Positions 45,055 to 53,790 of a stretch of 64,000 bases of DNA are shown here, one piece after another. Below the pieces are notes generated by a model. It was not told where the DNA came from, ran no database searches, and saw only the letters and a program-made list of their open reading frames with translations. Source of the DNA: Flavobacterium sp. KMS (GTDB lineage: Bacteria; Bacteroidota; Bacteroidia; Flavobacteriales; Flavobacteriaceae). Positions within the stretch are counted from its first letter, which is position 1, and every line of letters begins with the position of its first letter. The stretch is from contig NZ_JSYP01000003.1 of NCBI RefSeq assembly GCF_000813005.1, positions 62,001-126,000 of the forward strand, written 5' to 3'. The position numbers were made by a program, and so were the translations under genes.

Positions 45055-45621
45055 ATGCAGAACAAAGACAAAATAGAAATCCCAATGAGTAAAGGTAAAT
45101 TGATAAAATTATTATTTTTTTCAATCCTATTTTTAGTTGCAAGCCTTTGGATACTATTGGATCAACCCGAAGTAAGAAATCCGATTTTTAATAATCTAAT
45201 TATAAAAAACACAGCCTCTATTTTGGGGACTTTAATGGGATTGTTTGGTATATATTTCTGTACAAAAAAATTATTAGACAAAAAACCGGGAGTTATTATT
45301 GATAATATGGGAATAGTCGATAACTCATCGGGAGTTTCAATAGGAAGAATACCATGGTCAGATGTTATGGCTGTTGCCGAACGAGCAGTTATAACTCAAA
45401 AATTTGTTACCATTTATCTTAAAAATCCAGAAGATTATATTAACAAAGAAACTAATTCGATTAAAAGAAAAATGCTTAAAATGAACTTTAAAGAATCCGG
45501 TTCGCCAGTAAGTATTTCTGCGAATGGACTTAAAATTCCTTTTATCGAACTGAAATATAATATAACACAGAAATTTGAAGAATTTCAAGCTAATGAAATT
45601 AAATCATCTTTAAATTCTTAA
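45055..45621 (+). CDS. STM3941-like two-helix membrane protein
   Basis: A 188-residue protein with two hydrophobic segments (about 17-36 and 55-70), then a cytosolic PH-like beta domain (about 78-185: GVIIDNMGIVDNS, GRIPWSDVMAV, VTIYLKNPEDY, GLKIPFIELKYNI). The order start IEIPMSKGKLIKLL, two helices, beta-domain matches the STM3941 family, whose function is unknown. It lies inside the his operon between hisF and hisIE, with close spacing on both sides. I know of no histidine-pathway role. Confidence 0.75.
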   Translation: MQNKDKIEIPMSKGKLIKLLFFSILFLVASLWILLDQPEVRNPIFNNLIIKNTASILGTLMGLFGIYFCTKKLLDKKPGVIIDNMGIVDNSSGVSIGRIPWSDVMAVAERAVITQKFVTIYLKNPEDYINKETNSIKRKMLKMNFKESGSPVSISANGLKIPFIELKYNITQKFEEFQANEIKSSLNS

Positions 45622-45645
45622 TTTTTTTAATCTTTAAATAAAAAA

Positions 45646-46245
45646 ATGAAAATAGATTTCTTAAAAAATAGCGACGGATTAATTCCGGCAATAATACAGG
45701 ATAGCGAAACCAAAAACGTATTGATGCTTGGTTACATGAACGAAGAAGCATATCAAAAAACAATCGAAACTCAAAAAGTTACATTCTACAGCCGTACCAA
45801 AAAACGATTGTGGACAAAAGGCGAGGAGAGCGGTAACTTTTTGCACTTAAAAAGTATCAAAAACGACTGCGATAACGACACACTTTTAATACAAGTACAA
45901 CCCGAAGGACCAACCTGTCATACAGGTGCAGACACTTGCTGGCAAGAAGAAAATAAAACTAATTACGGATTTATTACCAATCTTGAAAACACTATTAAAT
46001 CAAGAAGAGAAAACGCCGACTCAGAGAAAAGTTATGTTGCTTCGCTATTCAAGTTAGGAATCAATAAAATAGCTCAAAAAGTAGGCGAAGAAGCCATAGA
46101 AGTGGTTATCGAAGCCAAAGACGATAACGATGATTTATTCTTGAGCGAAAGCGCCGATTTACTTTTTCACTACCTCATCTTATTACAAGCCAAAGGTTTC
46201 CAGATAGAAGATGTTGTAGAAGTACTAAAAAAACGTCAGAAGTAG
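45646..46245 (+). CDS. hisIE: Bifunctional phosphoribosyl-AMP cyclohydrolase / phosphoribosyl-ATP pyrophosphatase
   Basis: Carries out steps 2 and 3 of histidine synthesis. At 199 residues. The HisI half (about 1-108) shows TFYSRTKKRLWTKGEESGNFL and the zinc-site CHTGADTCW. The HisE half (about 115-199) shows SYVASLFKLG, KVGEEAIEVVIEA and SADLLFHYLILL. Last gene of the operon. With it, all enzyme activities of histidine synthesis are present in the window. Confidence 0.97.
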   Translation: MKIDFLKNSDGLIPAIIQDSETKNVLMLGYMNEEAYQKTIETQKVTFYSRTKKRLWTKGEESGNFLHLKSIKNDCDNDTLLIQVQPEGPTCHTGADTCWQEENKTNYGFITNLENTIKSRRENADSEKSYVASLFKLGINKIAQKVGEEAIEVVIEAKDDNDDLFLSESADLLFHYLILLQAKGFQIEDVVEVLKKRQK

Positions 46246-46427
46246 TTTAATAGGGAACAGCAACCTTTGTCAAAGTTCAAAATTTTGACAAAGGTCTCTA
46301 AGACGCACTGCGGTGCGCCTCTACGAGAAACCTTTGCCTCTCTGAACCTCTAAATAAGAAGTGCTGCGGTGCGCCTCTACGGAAAACCTTTGTCCCTTTG
46401 CGCCTCAGAACCTTAGTGCCTTTACCC
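46246..46427. repeat. His operon 3' spacer with hairpin and direct repeats
   Basis: A perfect 12-bp hairpin ACCTTTGTCAAA (46263-46274) / TTTGACAAAGGT (46284-46295). Then an exact 18-base direct repeat CTGCGGTGCGCCTCTACG at 46308-46325 and 46364-46381, each followed by a GAAAACCTTTG-like word. Last, GCCTCAGAACCTTAGTGCC words near 46401-46420. It separates two convergent genes; no T-run terminator was found. Confidence 0.75.
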
Positions 46428-47126
46428 TTACTCCACAAACTCAAAAACCTTAAACTGATCAGGCTGATGAAATCCAAATTGTGAGCCGTCATAAGGGGAA
46501 ATTGCCTGATATTCGGTTTCATTACCATAATCGATTCTAAAAAGATTTCCTTTCCATTTTGTACCAATTATAGGAACAGTAAAACCTGCATCTTTAACTG
46601 CGGTTAAGCTAGAAAACGGAATCATGATTTCGGTATCATAACCGTCTTTGTTAATTTTACTGGCGGTTTTTAGCCCAGTAATATCTAATGAAATATCGGT
46701 ATCCCAGCCACCGCAAGAAGGTGAAATACAATGAATAATCATATCATAATTGCTTGAAAAAGCATTAACACCAATCTCGATATAGTTTTCAGAATCTCCA
46801 TCGAGATCCAGAAATAACTCAACCAAATCATCGGTGTTAAATATTTGAGTATCATGATTTATAGCCGAGCCAATAATTTTAGAATCTTTACTCTTATACC
46901 CCAAATATAAGTTTTCATTATCCCAAGAAAGAGAAACATACGTTTCCTGAGTCGCTTTTACTCCAGAATCATGTATAACAAATGGGCCAATAAAAGGAGT
47001 GTTCCAATCGGATAAATCACCATCGATAGTAATAGCATTCGTTATTCGATGAATAGGAATATTTTGAGAATAAGATAAAAATGAAAAATGAAATACTACA
47101 AAATAAAATAAATGGGAGAGCTTCAT
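46428..47126 (-). CDS. Secreted CBM9-like carbohydrate-binding protein
   Basis: A 232-residue exported protein. The start at 47126 gives signal peptide MKLSHLFYFVVFHFSFLSYSQ; an earlier in-frame ATG at 47165 only adds a non-signal extension. The mature protein is one family-9 carbohydrate-binding-like sandwich: ITIDGDLSDWNTP, LSWDNENLYLGYK, DDLVELFLDLDGDSENYIEI, and GTKWKGNLFRIDYG near the end. No catalytic domain is attached. Convergent with the his operon. Binding of sugars is inferred from the fold only. Confidence 0.8.
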   Translation of the reverse strand: MKLSHLFYFVVFHFSFLSYSQNIPIHRITNAITIDGDLSDWNTPFIGPFVIHDSGVKATQETYVSLSWDNENLYLGYKSKDSKIIGSAINHDTQIFNTDDLVELFLDLDGDSENYIEIGVNAFSSNYDMIIHCISPSCGGWDTDISLDITGLKTASKINKDGYDTEIMIPFSSLTAVKDAGFTVPIIGTKWKGNLFRIDYGNETEYQAISPYDGSQFGFHQPDQFKVFEFVE

Positions 47127-47302
47127 AACTAGGATTATAGCTTTATATCTTGCTAAAATAAGCAAGAAAATTTAGATAACAATAGTTAAATATTTCAATA
47201 ATTTTAAAAATGAAAACTATCACGAATTTAATTCGATTAGTTACATTTGTTGAAATAAAAATTAATACCAGAAAATTATCTATTATCCAAAAACTGAAAT
47301 TC

Positions 47303-48958
47303 ATGAAAAAATGTTTTAGCGTTATCTTTTTCGCAGCATTTGTTTTTAATTACGCAAGTGCACAAGGGCTTCTCAATAAGTCCGAAACTGCCTTTACAAG
47401 ACAAGATACCTTACGCGGTAGTATTACCAAAGAGAGAGCTTGGTGGGATTTAAAATACTACCATTTAGATGTAAAAGTAAATCCAAAAGATAGTACGATT
47501 ACGGGATCAAACACTATACGATATACCGTTTTGCAGGATTACAACAAAATGCAAATCGATTTGCAAAAACCAATGAATATCTACAAAGTTATCCAGGATG
47601 GTAAAGAATTAAAATTTGAAAGAGAAGGAAATGCTTTTTTTGTTCAATTAACGGCAAGCCAAAAAGTTGGCGAAGTAAAAGAAATAAAAGTATTTTTTGG
47701 AGGTAAACCAAAAGTTGCGGTAAGACCACCATGGGATGGAGGAATTACTTGGAAAAAAGATAGCAAAGGCAATGATTTTATCGCCTCATCATGCCAAGGA
47801 TTAGGCGCTAGCGTTTGGTGGCCTTGCAAGGATCATATGTATGATGAAGTCGAAAATATGCTTATTAGTGTAAACGTTCCGGGACATTTAATGGATGTTT
47901 CTAATGGTCGTTTGCAAAGCGTAAAAAAATTAAAAGACGGTACAAAAACGTATAACTGGTACGTTGCAAACCCAATTAATAATTACGGAGTAAACATAAA
48001 TGTTGGAGATTACGTTAATTTCTCAGAAAAATATAAAGGAGAAAAAGGCGATCTGGATTGTAACTATTATGTTTTAAGAGAAAACTTAGAAAAAGCCAAA
48101 ATACAATTTAAAGACGCACCAAGAATGCTTAAAGCCTTTGAGCACTGGTTTGGCCCTTATCCTTTTTACGAAGACAGTTATAAACTGGTAGAAGCTCCTT
48201 ATTTAGGAATGGAACACCAAAGTAGTGTAACTTATGGTAATGAATATAAAAATGGTTATCTGGGACGTGATTTAAGCGGAACAGGTTGGGGATTAAAATT
48301 TGACTTTATCATTATTCATGAATCAGGACATGAATGGTTTGCTAATAATATTACCTATAAAGACATTGCTGATATGTGGGTTCACGAAAGTTTTACCAAC
48401 TATTCCGAAAGCCTGTTTGTAGAATATTATTATGGTAAAGACGCTGGTGCAGAATATGTAAGAGGTTGCCGAAAAGTTATTCGTAATGACAAACCAATCA
48501 TTGGTAATTATGAGGTAAACAATGAAGGTTCTGGCGATATGTACCAAAAAGGAGCCAATATGTTGCATACAATACGTCAGTTAGTAAATAATGATGAAAA
48601 ATGGAGAGCTATTTTAAGAGGATTAAATGCTACATTTTATCACCAAACAGTTACGACACAACAAATAGAAGATTATATGAGTAAAGAAGCAGGAATAAAC
48701 TTAACTCCAGTATTTAATCAATATTTAAGAACAACGATGATCCCAACATTAGAGTATTACTTTAAAGGAGAGCATTTAACATATCGTTGGTCAAATGCAG
48801 TGGCAGGATTTAATATGCCAATAAAAGTTACTCTAAACGGTGTTGAAACTTGGTTAAAACCAGTTGCCGAATGGAGTAATCTAAAAGTAGAATCTGGAAA
48901 AACAGATTTAAAATTAGATATCAATTTTTATGTTTCTGAATTCAATATTACAAAATAA
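47303..48958 (+). CDS. M1-family zinc metallopeptidase, exported
   Basis: A gluzincin aminopeptidase-like enzyme, 551 residues from the ATG at 47303. That start gives the signal peptide MKKCFSVIFFAAFVFNYASAQ; the open frame begins at 47210, but the extra 31 residues would bury the signal. The N-terminal saddle domain is followed by the catalytic core with MEHQSSVTYGN (in place of GAMEN), HEXXH as HESGH (48317-48331), and the third ligand Glu in WVHESFTNYSE. The short C-terminal part lacks the long ERAP-type helical domain. A perfect terminator follows. Confidence 0.92.
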   Translation: MKKCFSVIFFAAFVFNYASAQGLLNKSETAFTRQDTLRGSITKERAWWDLKYYHLDVKVNPKDSTITGSNTIRYTVLQDYNKMQIDLQKPMNIYKVIQDGKELKFEREGNAFFVQLTASQKVGEVKEIKVFFGGKPKVAVRPPWDGGITWKKDSKGNDFIASSCQGLGASVWWPCKDHMYDEVENMLISVNVPGHLMDVSNGRLQSVKKLKDGTKTYNWYVANPINNYGVNINVGDYVNFSEKYKGEKGDLDCNYYVLRENLEKAKIQFKDAPRMLKAFEHWFGPYPFYEDSYKLVEAPYLGMEHQSSVTYGNEYKNGYLGRDLSGTGWGLKFDFIIIHESGHEWFANNITYKDIADMWVHESFTNYSESLFVEYYYGKDAGAEYVRGCRKVIRNDKPIIGNYEVNNEGSGDMYQKGANMLHTIRQLVNNDEKWRAILRGLNATFYHQTVTTQQIEDYMSKEAGINLTPVFNQYLRTTMIPTLEYYFKGEHLTYRWSNAVAGFNMPIKVTLNGVETWLKPVAEWSNLKVESGKTDLKLDINFYVSEFNITK

Positions 48959-48980
48959 GAATTTACATAAAACCTATACA

Positions 48981-49008
48981 AAGGCTTCCAAATTGGAAGC
49001 CTTTTTTT
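48981..49008 (+). terminator. Terminator of the M1 peptidase gene
   Basis: AAGGCTTCCAATTTGGAAGCC-type hairpin: arms AAGGCTTCC (48981-48989) and GGAAGCCTT (48995-49003), then a T-run to 49008. Confidence 0.92.
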
Positions 49009-49186
49009 ATTGAGAATAATTTAAGATTTTTTACTATAAAACTATTATTTGTTATAAAACTTACAAATTAATTATGTTATGTTAATTATTTTTATAATTT
49101 AGATTAGCTAAACATTTATCTATTAGCAAATTAAAAAGCGTAATCCGAAAAGCTAAAGAGTAGGAAAAAATCAAATTATTACAATT

Positions 49187-49396
49187 ATGAAAAATTTAAA
49201 AAACCTAAAAAATGTTGAAATTATTAGTAATAACGCTCAAAAATTAATATTTGGAGGTGTTAAACTTCCATACGTAAATCCTACAATTGGTTTATGCGAT
49301 AGATTATGTGGAGAAGCTGGAGGAGTACTATCTAATACACCAGGAAAAGGAGATGTTTGTTTGCAAGGAACATCAACATGCTGTTATTGCAGATAA
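49187..49396 (+). CDS. Small Cys-rich peptide with Bacteroidota GG-type leader
   Basis: A 69-residue peptide. The N-terminal 24 residues (MKNLKNLKNVEIISNNAQKL, then IFGG) look like the double-glycine leaders of Bacteroidota bacteriocin-like or ribosomal natural-product precursors. Cleavage after GG would leave a 45-residue core VKLPYVNPTIGLCDRLCG and onward with six Cys, Gly-rich, ending CCYCR. Six Cys fit three disulfides or thioether bridges. No PCAT-type ABC transporter, radical-SAM or lanthipeptide synthetase gene lies in the window. Product and role are unknown. The upstream 228 bases show only AT-rich DNA and a terminator. Confidence 0.75.
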   Translation: MKNLKNLKNVEIISNNAQKLIFGGVKLPYVNPTIGLCDRLCGEAGGVLSNTPGKGDVCLQGTSTCCYCR

Positions 49397-49405
49397 AATA
49401 GACTC

Positions 49406-49474
49406 AAAGGTTCTGAGGTTCTAAGTTACAAAGGTTTAAAATCTTTTAAATTTTCTTAGTACCTCAGAACCTTT
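49406..49474. terminator. Shared convergent hairpin from word repeats
   Basis: A 20-base arm (49406-49425) pairs with 49455-49474 at 19 of 20 positions around an inner AT-rich TTAAAATCTTTTAA palindrome. It likely stops transcription from both the peptide gene and the opposing 514-residue gene. The right arm is exactly shared with 32922-32941. Confidence 0.7.
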
Positions 49475-49479
49475 TCTCT

Positions 49480-51024
49480 TTATCTATTAATAAGCTTCGC
49501 TTTTTCTCTCATGATATCGGCTATTTTTCGATTCTCGATTTTGCTTTCAAGCCACGAAATAATATCCAAGTATAAAAATGCTCTTTTTTCGTAAGTGTTT
49601 TTTTCCAACTCGATAAAACGCTCACGCATCTTTATAAATTCCTTTTTAATATCGTTAGGGTAGAAGTTATTTAGGTTCTTTAAAAACTTAATTATCTCTT
49701 TTTGTACTTCGTGTAAGTCATTCATTTTTAATAAAAACTTATACGTGTTCTTCAATTGATTTTCTAAGTAATAATCTTTCCCTAATTCATAATGAACAAT
49801 AAGGCATAATATTCGGGAGAAACACATTAAATCTTCACGCATTGTAAGATTCTTATTGTTTATGATTTTCTCTAAATAAAATATAGATTCATTATACTTT
49901 TCGTTACCAAAATAAATACAAGCAATTTTATAGTAAAACAACATCTCGTGATGTTCATCAAGATGCTCACTATGAAGTTTTATTTTATCTAATATTTCTG
50001 GAATTAAATATTCGCTTTCAGCAAAAGACGCATCAAGAATATGATAGTTCAGTTTATTGTTATACAAATATAAGAACGATAACGAAGCCACATTATCATT
50101 TACAGGAAAACGCGGATCATTAATGGTTTCTTCTAATAAAGATAGGTATTTCTTAAAATTAGATTTGTATTTCAACATATACAGCGACTCCAGGAAATAA
50201 TGGTTTCCTTTTAAAAAGAATACAGGATTTAAGAAAATCATATTTGGATTATCGTAAAACAACGTAACCCATTTATAGGCATATTTATAACTTGCCAAGA
50301 AATCCTGAACCAAGAAACTACGCCATAAATTGGCATTATAAAACCAATATTTTTCGCGGAAACCAAACTTACTTTCGTCTAATTTGGCAATATGTTTATT
50401 AAAATAATCATCGATGTATTTATATTCCTCATCACTCTTTACATAACCCGTTTTTAGCATTATACCATATAGCTGTAGCGAAAGATTAGAAAGTTTACTA
50501 GAAATAGTATTACGGTAATTTAATTCTTTGGCCTGAATAACCAATTCGTCGGCACGACCTTGAATACTTCGTGTAATATATTGAGACTCGATTAATTTCT
50601 CGAACTCAACAATTTCATACGCCATATACTTTTCGTCATTCTCTAAAGCTTGCTGTTTGGTTTTATCCAAAATTTTCAAACTCTGTTTATACAACCCTTT
50701 ATTATAAAGAATAGCAGCAAAATCAATTTGTTCACGTAACTGATAACGAATGTTCTGGCTAGGAATATTCAACCGAATACTAACCAGAATTTGCTTGTAT
50801 AAATACGATTTAAGGTTTGATAATTGTACTTTTTTAATAATTCCGCTTTTCAAAATAAGCTTCTCATCATAGCTTTCAGACTTATCTAAAATATTGAAGA
50901 GCTCGATAAATTTTGTATTTGAGCTAGTTTCTAATCGACTAGCAAAAATCTTGAATTGTCTTTTTTCGGATTTGGAAAGGGACTTTATTAATACAAATAA
51001 AAAATCTTTTTGATGGTTAGCCAT
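49480..51024 (-). CDS. Conserved helical-repeat protein of unknown function, 514 residues
   Basis: I do not recognise a named family. The protein is soluble, without a signal peptide, and almost wholly alpha-helical. The pattern of amphipathic helices (for example AILYNKGLYKQSLKILDKTKQQA and KIACIYFGNEKYNESIFYLEKII) is that of TPR-like repeats. The N-terminus FLFVLIKSLSKSEKRQFKIFASR is a distinctive basic helix. It converges on the small Cys-rich peptide gene and shares its terminator, but nothing links the two functionally. Probably a scaffold or regulator. Confidence 0.7.
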   Translation of the reverse strand: MANHQKDFLFVLIKSLSKSEKRQFKIFASRLETSSNTKFIELFNILDKSESYDEKLILKSGIIKKVQLSNLKSYLYKQILVSIRLNIPSQNIRYQLREQIDFAAILYNKGLYKQSLKILDKTKQQALENDEKYMAYEIVEFEKLIESQYITRSIQGRADELVIQAKELNYRNTISSKLSNLSLQLYGIMLKTGYVKSDEEYKYIDDYFNKHIAKLDESKFGFREKYWFYNANLWRSFLVQDFLASYKYAYKWVTLFYDNPNMIFLNPVFFLKGNHYFLESLYMLKYKSNFKKYLSLLEETINDPRFPVNDNVASLSFLYLYNNKLNYHILDASFAESEYLIPEILDKIKLHSEHLDEHHEMLFYYKIACIYFGNEKYNESIFYLEKIINNKNLTMREDLMCFSRILCLIVHYELGKDYYLENQLKNTYKFLLKMNDLHEVQKEIIKFLKNLNNFYPNDIKKEFIKMRERFIELEKNTYEKRAFLYLDIISWLESKIENRKIADIMREKAKLINR

Positions 51025-51136
51025 TGTAAAATATAATAATGTAATTTATTGATATTTAGATAGTTGATAGGTTTTAATTTGTGTTATGAACAGTATATTT
51101 TCACTAAAATGAATTTCATACTAAAGTAATACAATA

Positions 51137-51144
51137 TAAGTTTG
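51137..51144 (+). promoter_or_regulatory. Putative -7 element of leuA
   Basis: TAAGTTTG matches TAnnTTTG, 35 bases before the leuA ATG. Only tiny ORFs with a single Leu codon lie upstream, so no leucine leader peptide is apparent. Confidence 0.45.
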
Positions 51145-51158
51145 TTATCAGGATGTGA

Positions 51159-52355
<1,197 letters not shown>

Positions 52356-52401
52356 TTTAAAAAAATAAAATAAGATTTAAATACATAAAGAACGAGGCAT
52401 T

Positions 52402-53520
52402 ATGAATTTGAAAATAGCAGTTTTATCGGGGGACGGAATCGGACCAGAGGTAATTTTACAAGCCAAGAAAGCATTACATGCTATAGGCGAGGTGTATAAT
52501 CATGAATTTGTTTTTGAAGATGCACTTATGGGAGCAATTGCGATCGATAAAACAGGGAATCCACTTCCTGAACAAACACTGAATCTTTGCTTAAATACCG
52601 ATGCTGTTTTATTTGGCGCAATCGGAGATCCTAAATATGATAATAATCCAAGTGCAAAAGTTCGTCCGGAGCAAGGATTATTAAAACTGCGTAAAGAACT
52701 TGGTTTATTTGCAAACATACGTCCGATAAAGCCATACAAAGCATTATTAGATGCATCACCTTTAAAAAGACAAATTATTGAAGGTGCTGATTTTACAATT
52801 TTCAGAGAACTTACCGGAGGAGCATATTTTGGTGAGAAAACATTAAATGAAGCAGGAACACATGCTTCTGATTTATGTGAATATTCAGAAGAAGAAATCA
52901 CAAGAATTGCACATTTAGCTTTTAAAGCAGCACAAAATCGTCGCAAAAAAGTAACAATGGTCGATAAGGCTAATGTACTTGAAACGTCTAGATTGTGGAG
53001 AAAAGTTGTAAAAACGGTAAGTGAGAATTACCCAGATGTTGCCTTAGATTTTCTATTTGTAGATAATGCAGCAATGCAAATTATCCTTAACCCAAGACAG
53101 TTTGATGTTATCCTAACAGAAAACTTATTTGGAGATATCCTATCAGATGAAGCTAGTGTAATTACAGGTTCTATCGGATTATTAGCTTCGGCTTCATTAG
53201 GAGAAAAAAATGCGCTTTTTGAACCAATACACGGTTCTTATCCGCAAGCAAAAGGAAAAAACATTGCAAATCCTATTGCATCAATATTATCGGCCGCCAT
53301 GTTATTAGAGCATTTTGGTCTTTTTACCGAAGCAAATAAAGTATATGAAGCTGTAGAAAAAGCAATAGAATATCAAGTAGTGACAACAGATTTAAAATCT
53401 GATTCAAAATTTGGAACTAACGAAGTAGGAGAGTTCGTTTCTAATTTTATTTTAAGCAAAGATGACTTGCTTTATTTCAATAATGATAACGTATATATCG
53501 GACAGTCTACGATTGTTTAA
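52402..53520 (+). CDS. leuB: 3-isopropylmalate dehydrogenase
   Basis: NAD-dependent oxidative decarboxylation of 3-isopropylmalate. At 372 residues. Seen: the N-terminal LSGDGIGPEVILQA, GAIGDPKYD, LRKELGLFANIRP, the metal-binding DAIL-type loop (VILTENLFGDILSDEASVI), and EPIHGSYPQAKGKNIANP. It is 46 bases after leuA. The isomerase genes leuC and leuD are not between or beside them. Confidence 0.96.
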   Translation: MNLKIAVLSGDGIGPEVILQAKKALHAIGEVYNHEFVFEDALMGAIAIDKTGNPLPEQTLNLCLNTDAVLFGAIGDPKYDNNPSAKVRPEQGLLKLRKELGLFANIRPIKPYKALLDASPLKRQIIEGADFTIFRELTGGAYFGEKTLNEAGTHASDLCEYSEEEITRIAHLAFKAAQNRRKKVTMVDKANVLETSRLWRKVVKTVSENYPDVALDFLFVDNAAMQIILNPRQFDVILTENLFGDILSDEASVITGSIGLLASASLGEKNALFEPIHGSYPQAKGKNIANPIASILSAAMLLEHFGLFTEANKVYEAVEKAIEYQVVTTDLKSDSKFGTNEVGEFVSNFILSKDDLLYFNNDNVYIGQSTIV

Positions 53521-53603
53521 GGTAAAATGTTAAAATCGTGAAATTAATCACAAGAAGAAGTTGAAATGTTGAGATTTTATTTTTTTAGTAGTATTAGTTT
53601 TTA

Positions 53604-53611
53604 TACTTTTG
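53604..53611 (+). promoter_or_regulatory. Putative -7 element of the ilv operon
   Basis: TACTTTTG matches TAnnTTTG and lies 19 bases before the leader peptide ATG. The -33 region is only TTTAG-like. Confidence 0.5.
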
Positions 53612-53630
53612 ACACATCTAAAAAGAAAAC

Positions 53631-53693
53631 ATGAGAATTTCAATTATTATATCTTCTGTCATTATTGTCAATGTGGTAATCACATATACATAG
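53631..53693 (+). CDS. Ile/Val leader peptide of the ilv operon (attenuator)
   Basis: A 20-codon ORF, MRISIIISSVIIVNVVITYT, with seven Ile and four Val codons. It lies between the promoter and a strong terminator 70 bases further. Stalling on Ile or Val codons would couple ilvDBNC transcription to charged Ile- and Val-tRNA. GGAATGGT at 53695-53702, touching the stop codon, can pair (one bulged T) with ACCTTCC at 53732-53738, the terminator 5' arm, giving a candidate antiterminator. Confidence 0.85.
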   Translation: MRISIIISSVIIVNVVITYT

Positions 53694-53730
53694 GGGAATG
53701 GTATAAATATAATTGAAAAATAATATTATA

Positions 53731-53760
53731 AACCTTCCAAATACTGGAAGGTTTTTTTTT
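53731..53760 (+). terminator. ilv operon attenuator terminator
   Basis: Stem AACCTTCCA (53731-53739) / TGGAAGGTT (53745-53753), 5-base loop, then nine T residues. Located 30 bases before ilvD. Confidence 0.88.
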
Positions 53761-53790
53761 GAATAAAAATTAAAATACAAATAACACATA

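Noticed and set aside
46298-46567. 89-codon minus-strand ORF
   Set aside because: Runs across the repeat spacer and out of frame into the CBM9-like gene; its repeated peptide words come from the DNA direct repeats.
47210-47302. Upstream start of the M1 peptidase
   Set aside because: It would put 31 polar or charged residues before a typical signal peptide that starts at Met 47303.
52500-52946. 148-codon minus-strand ORF
   Set aside because: Antisense shadow of leuB.
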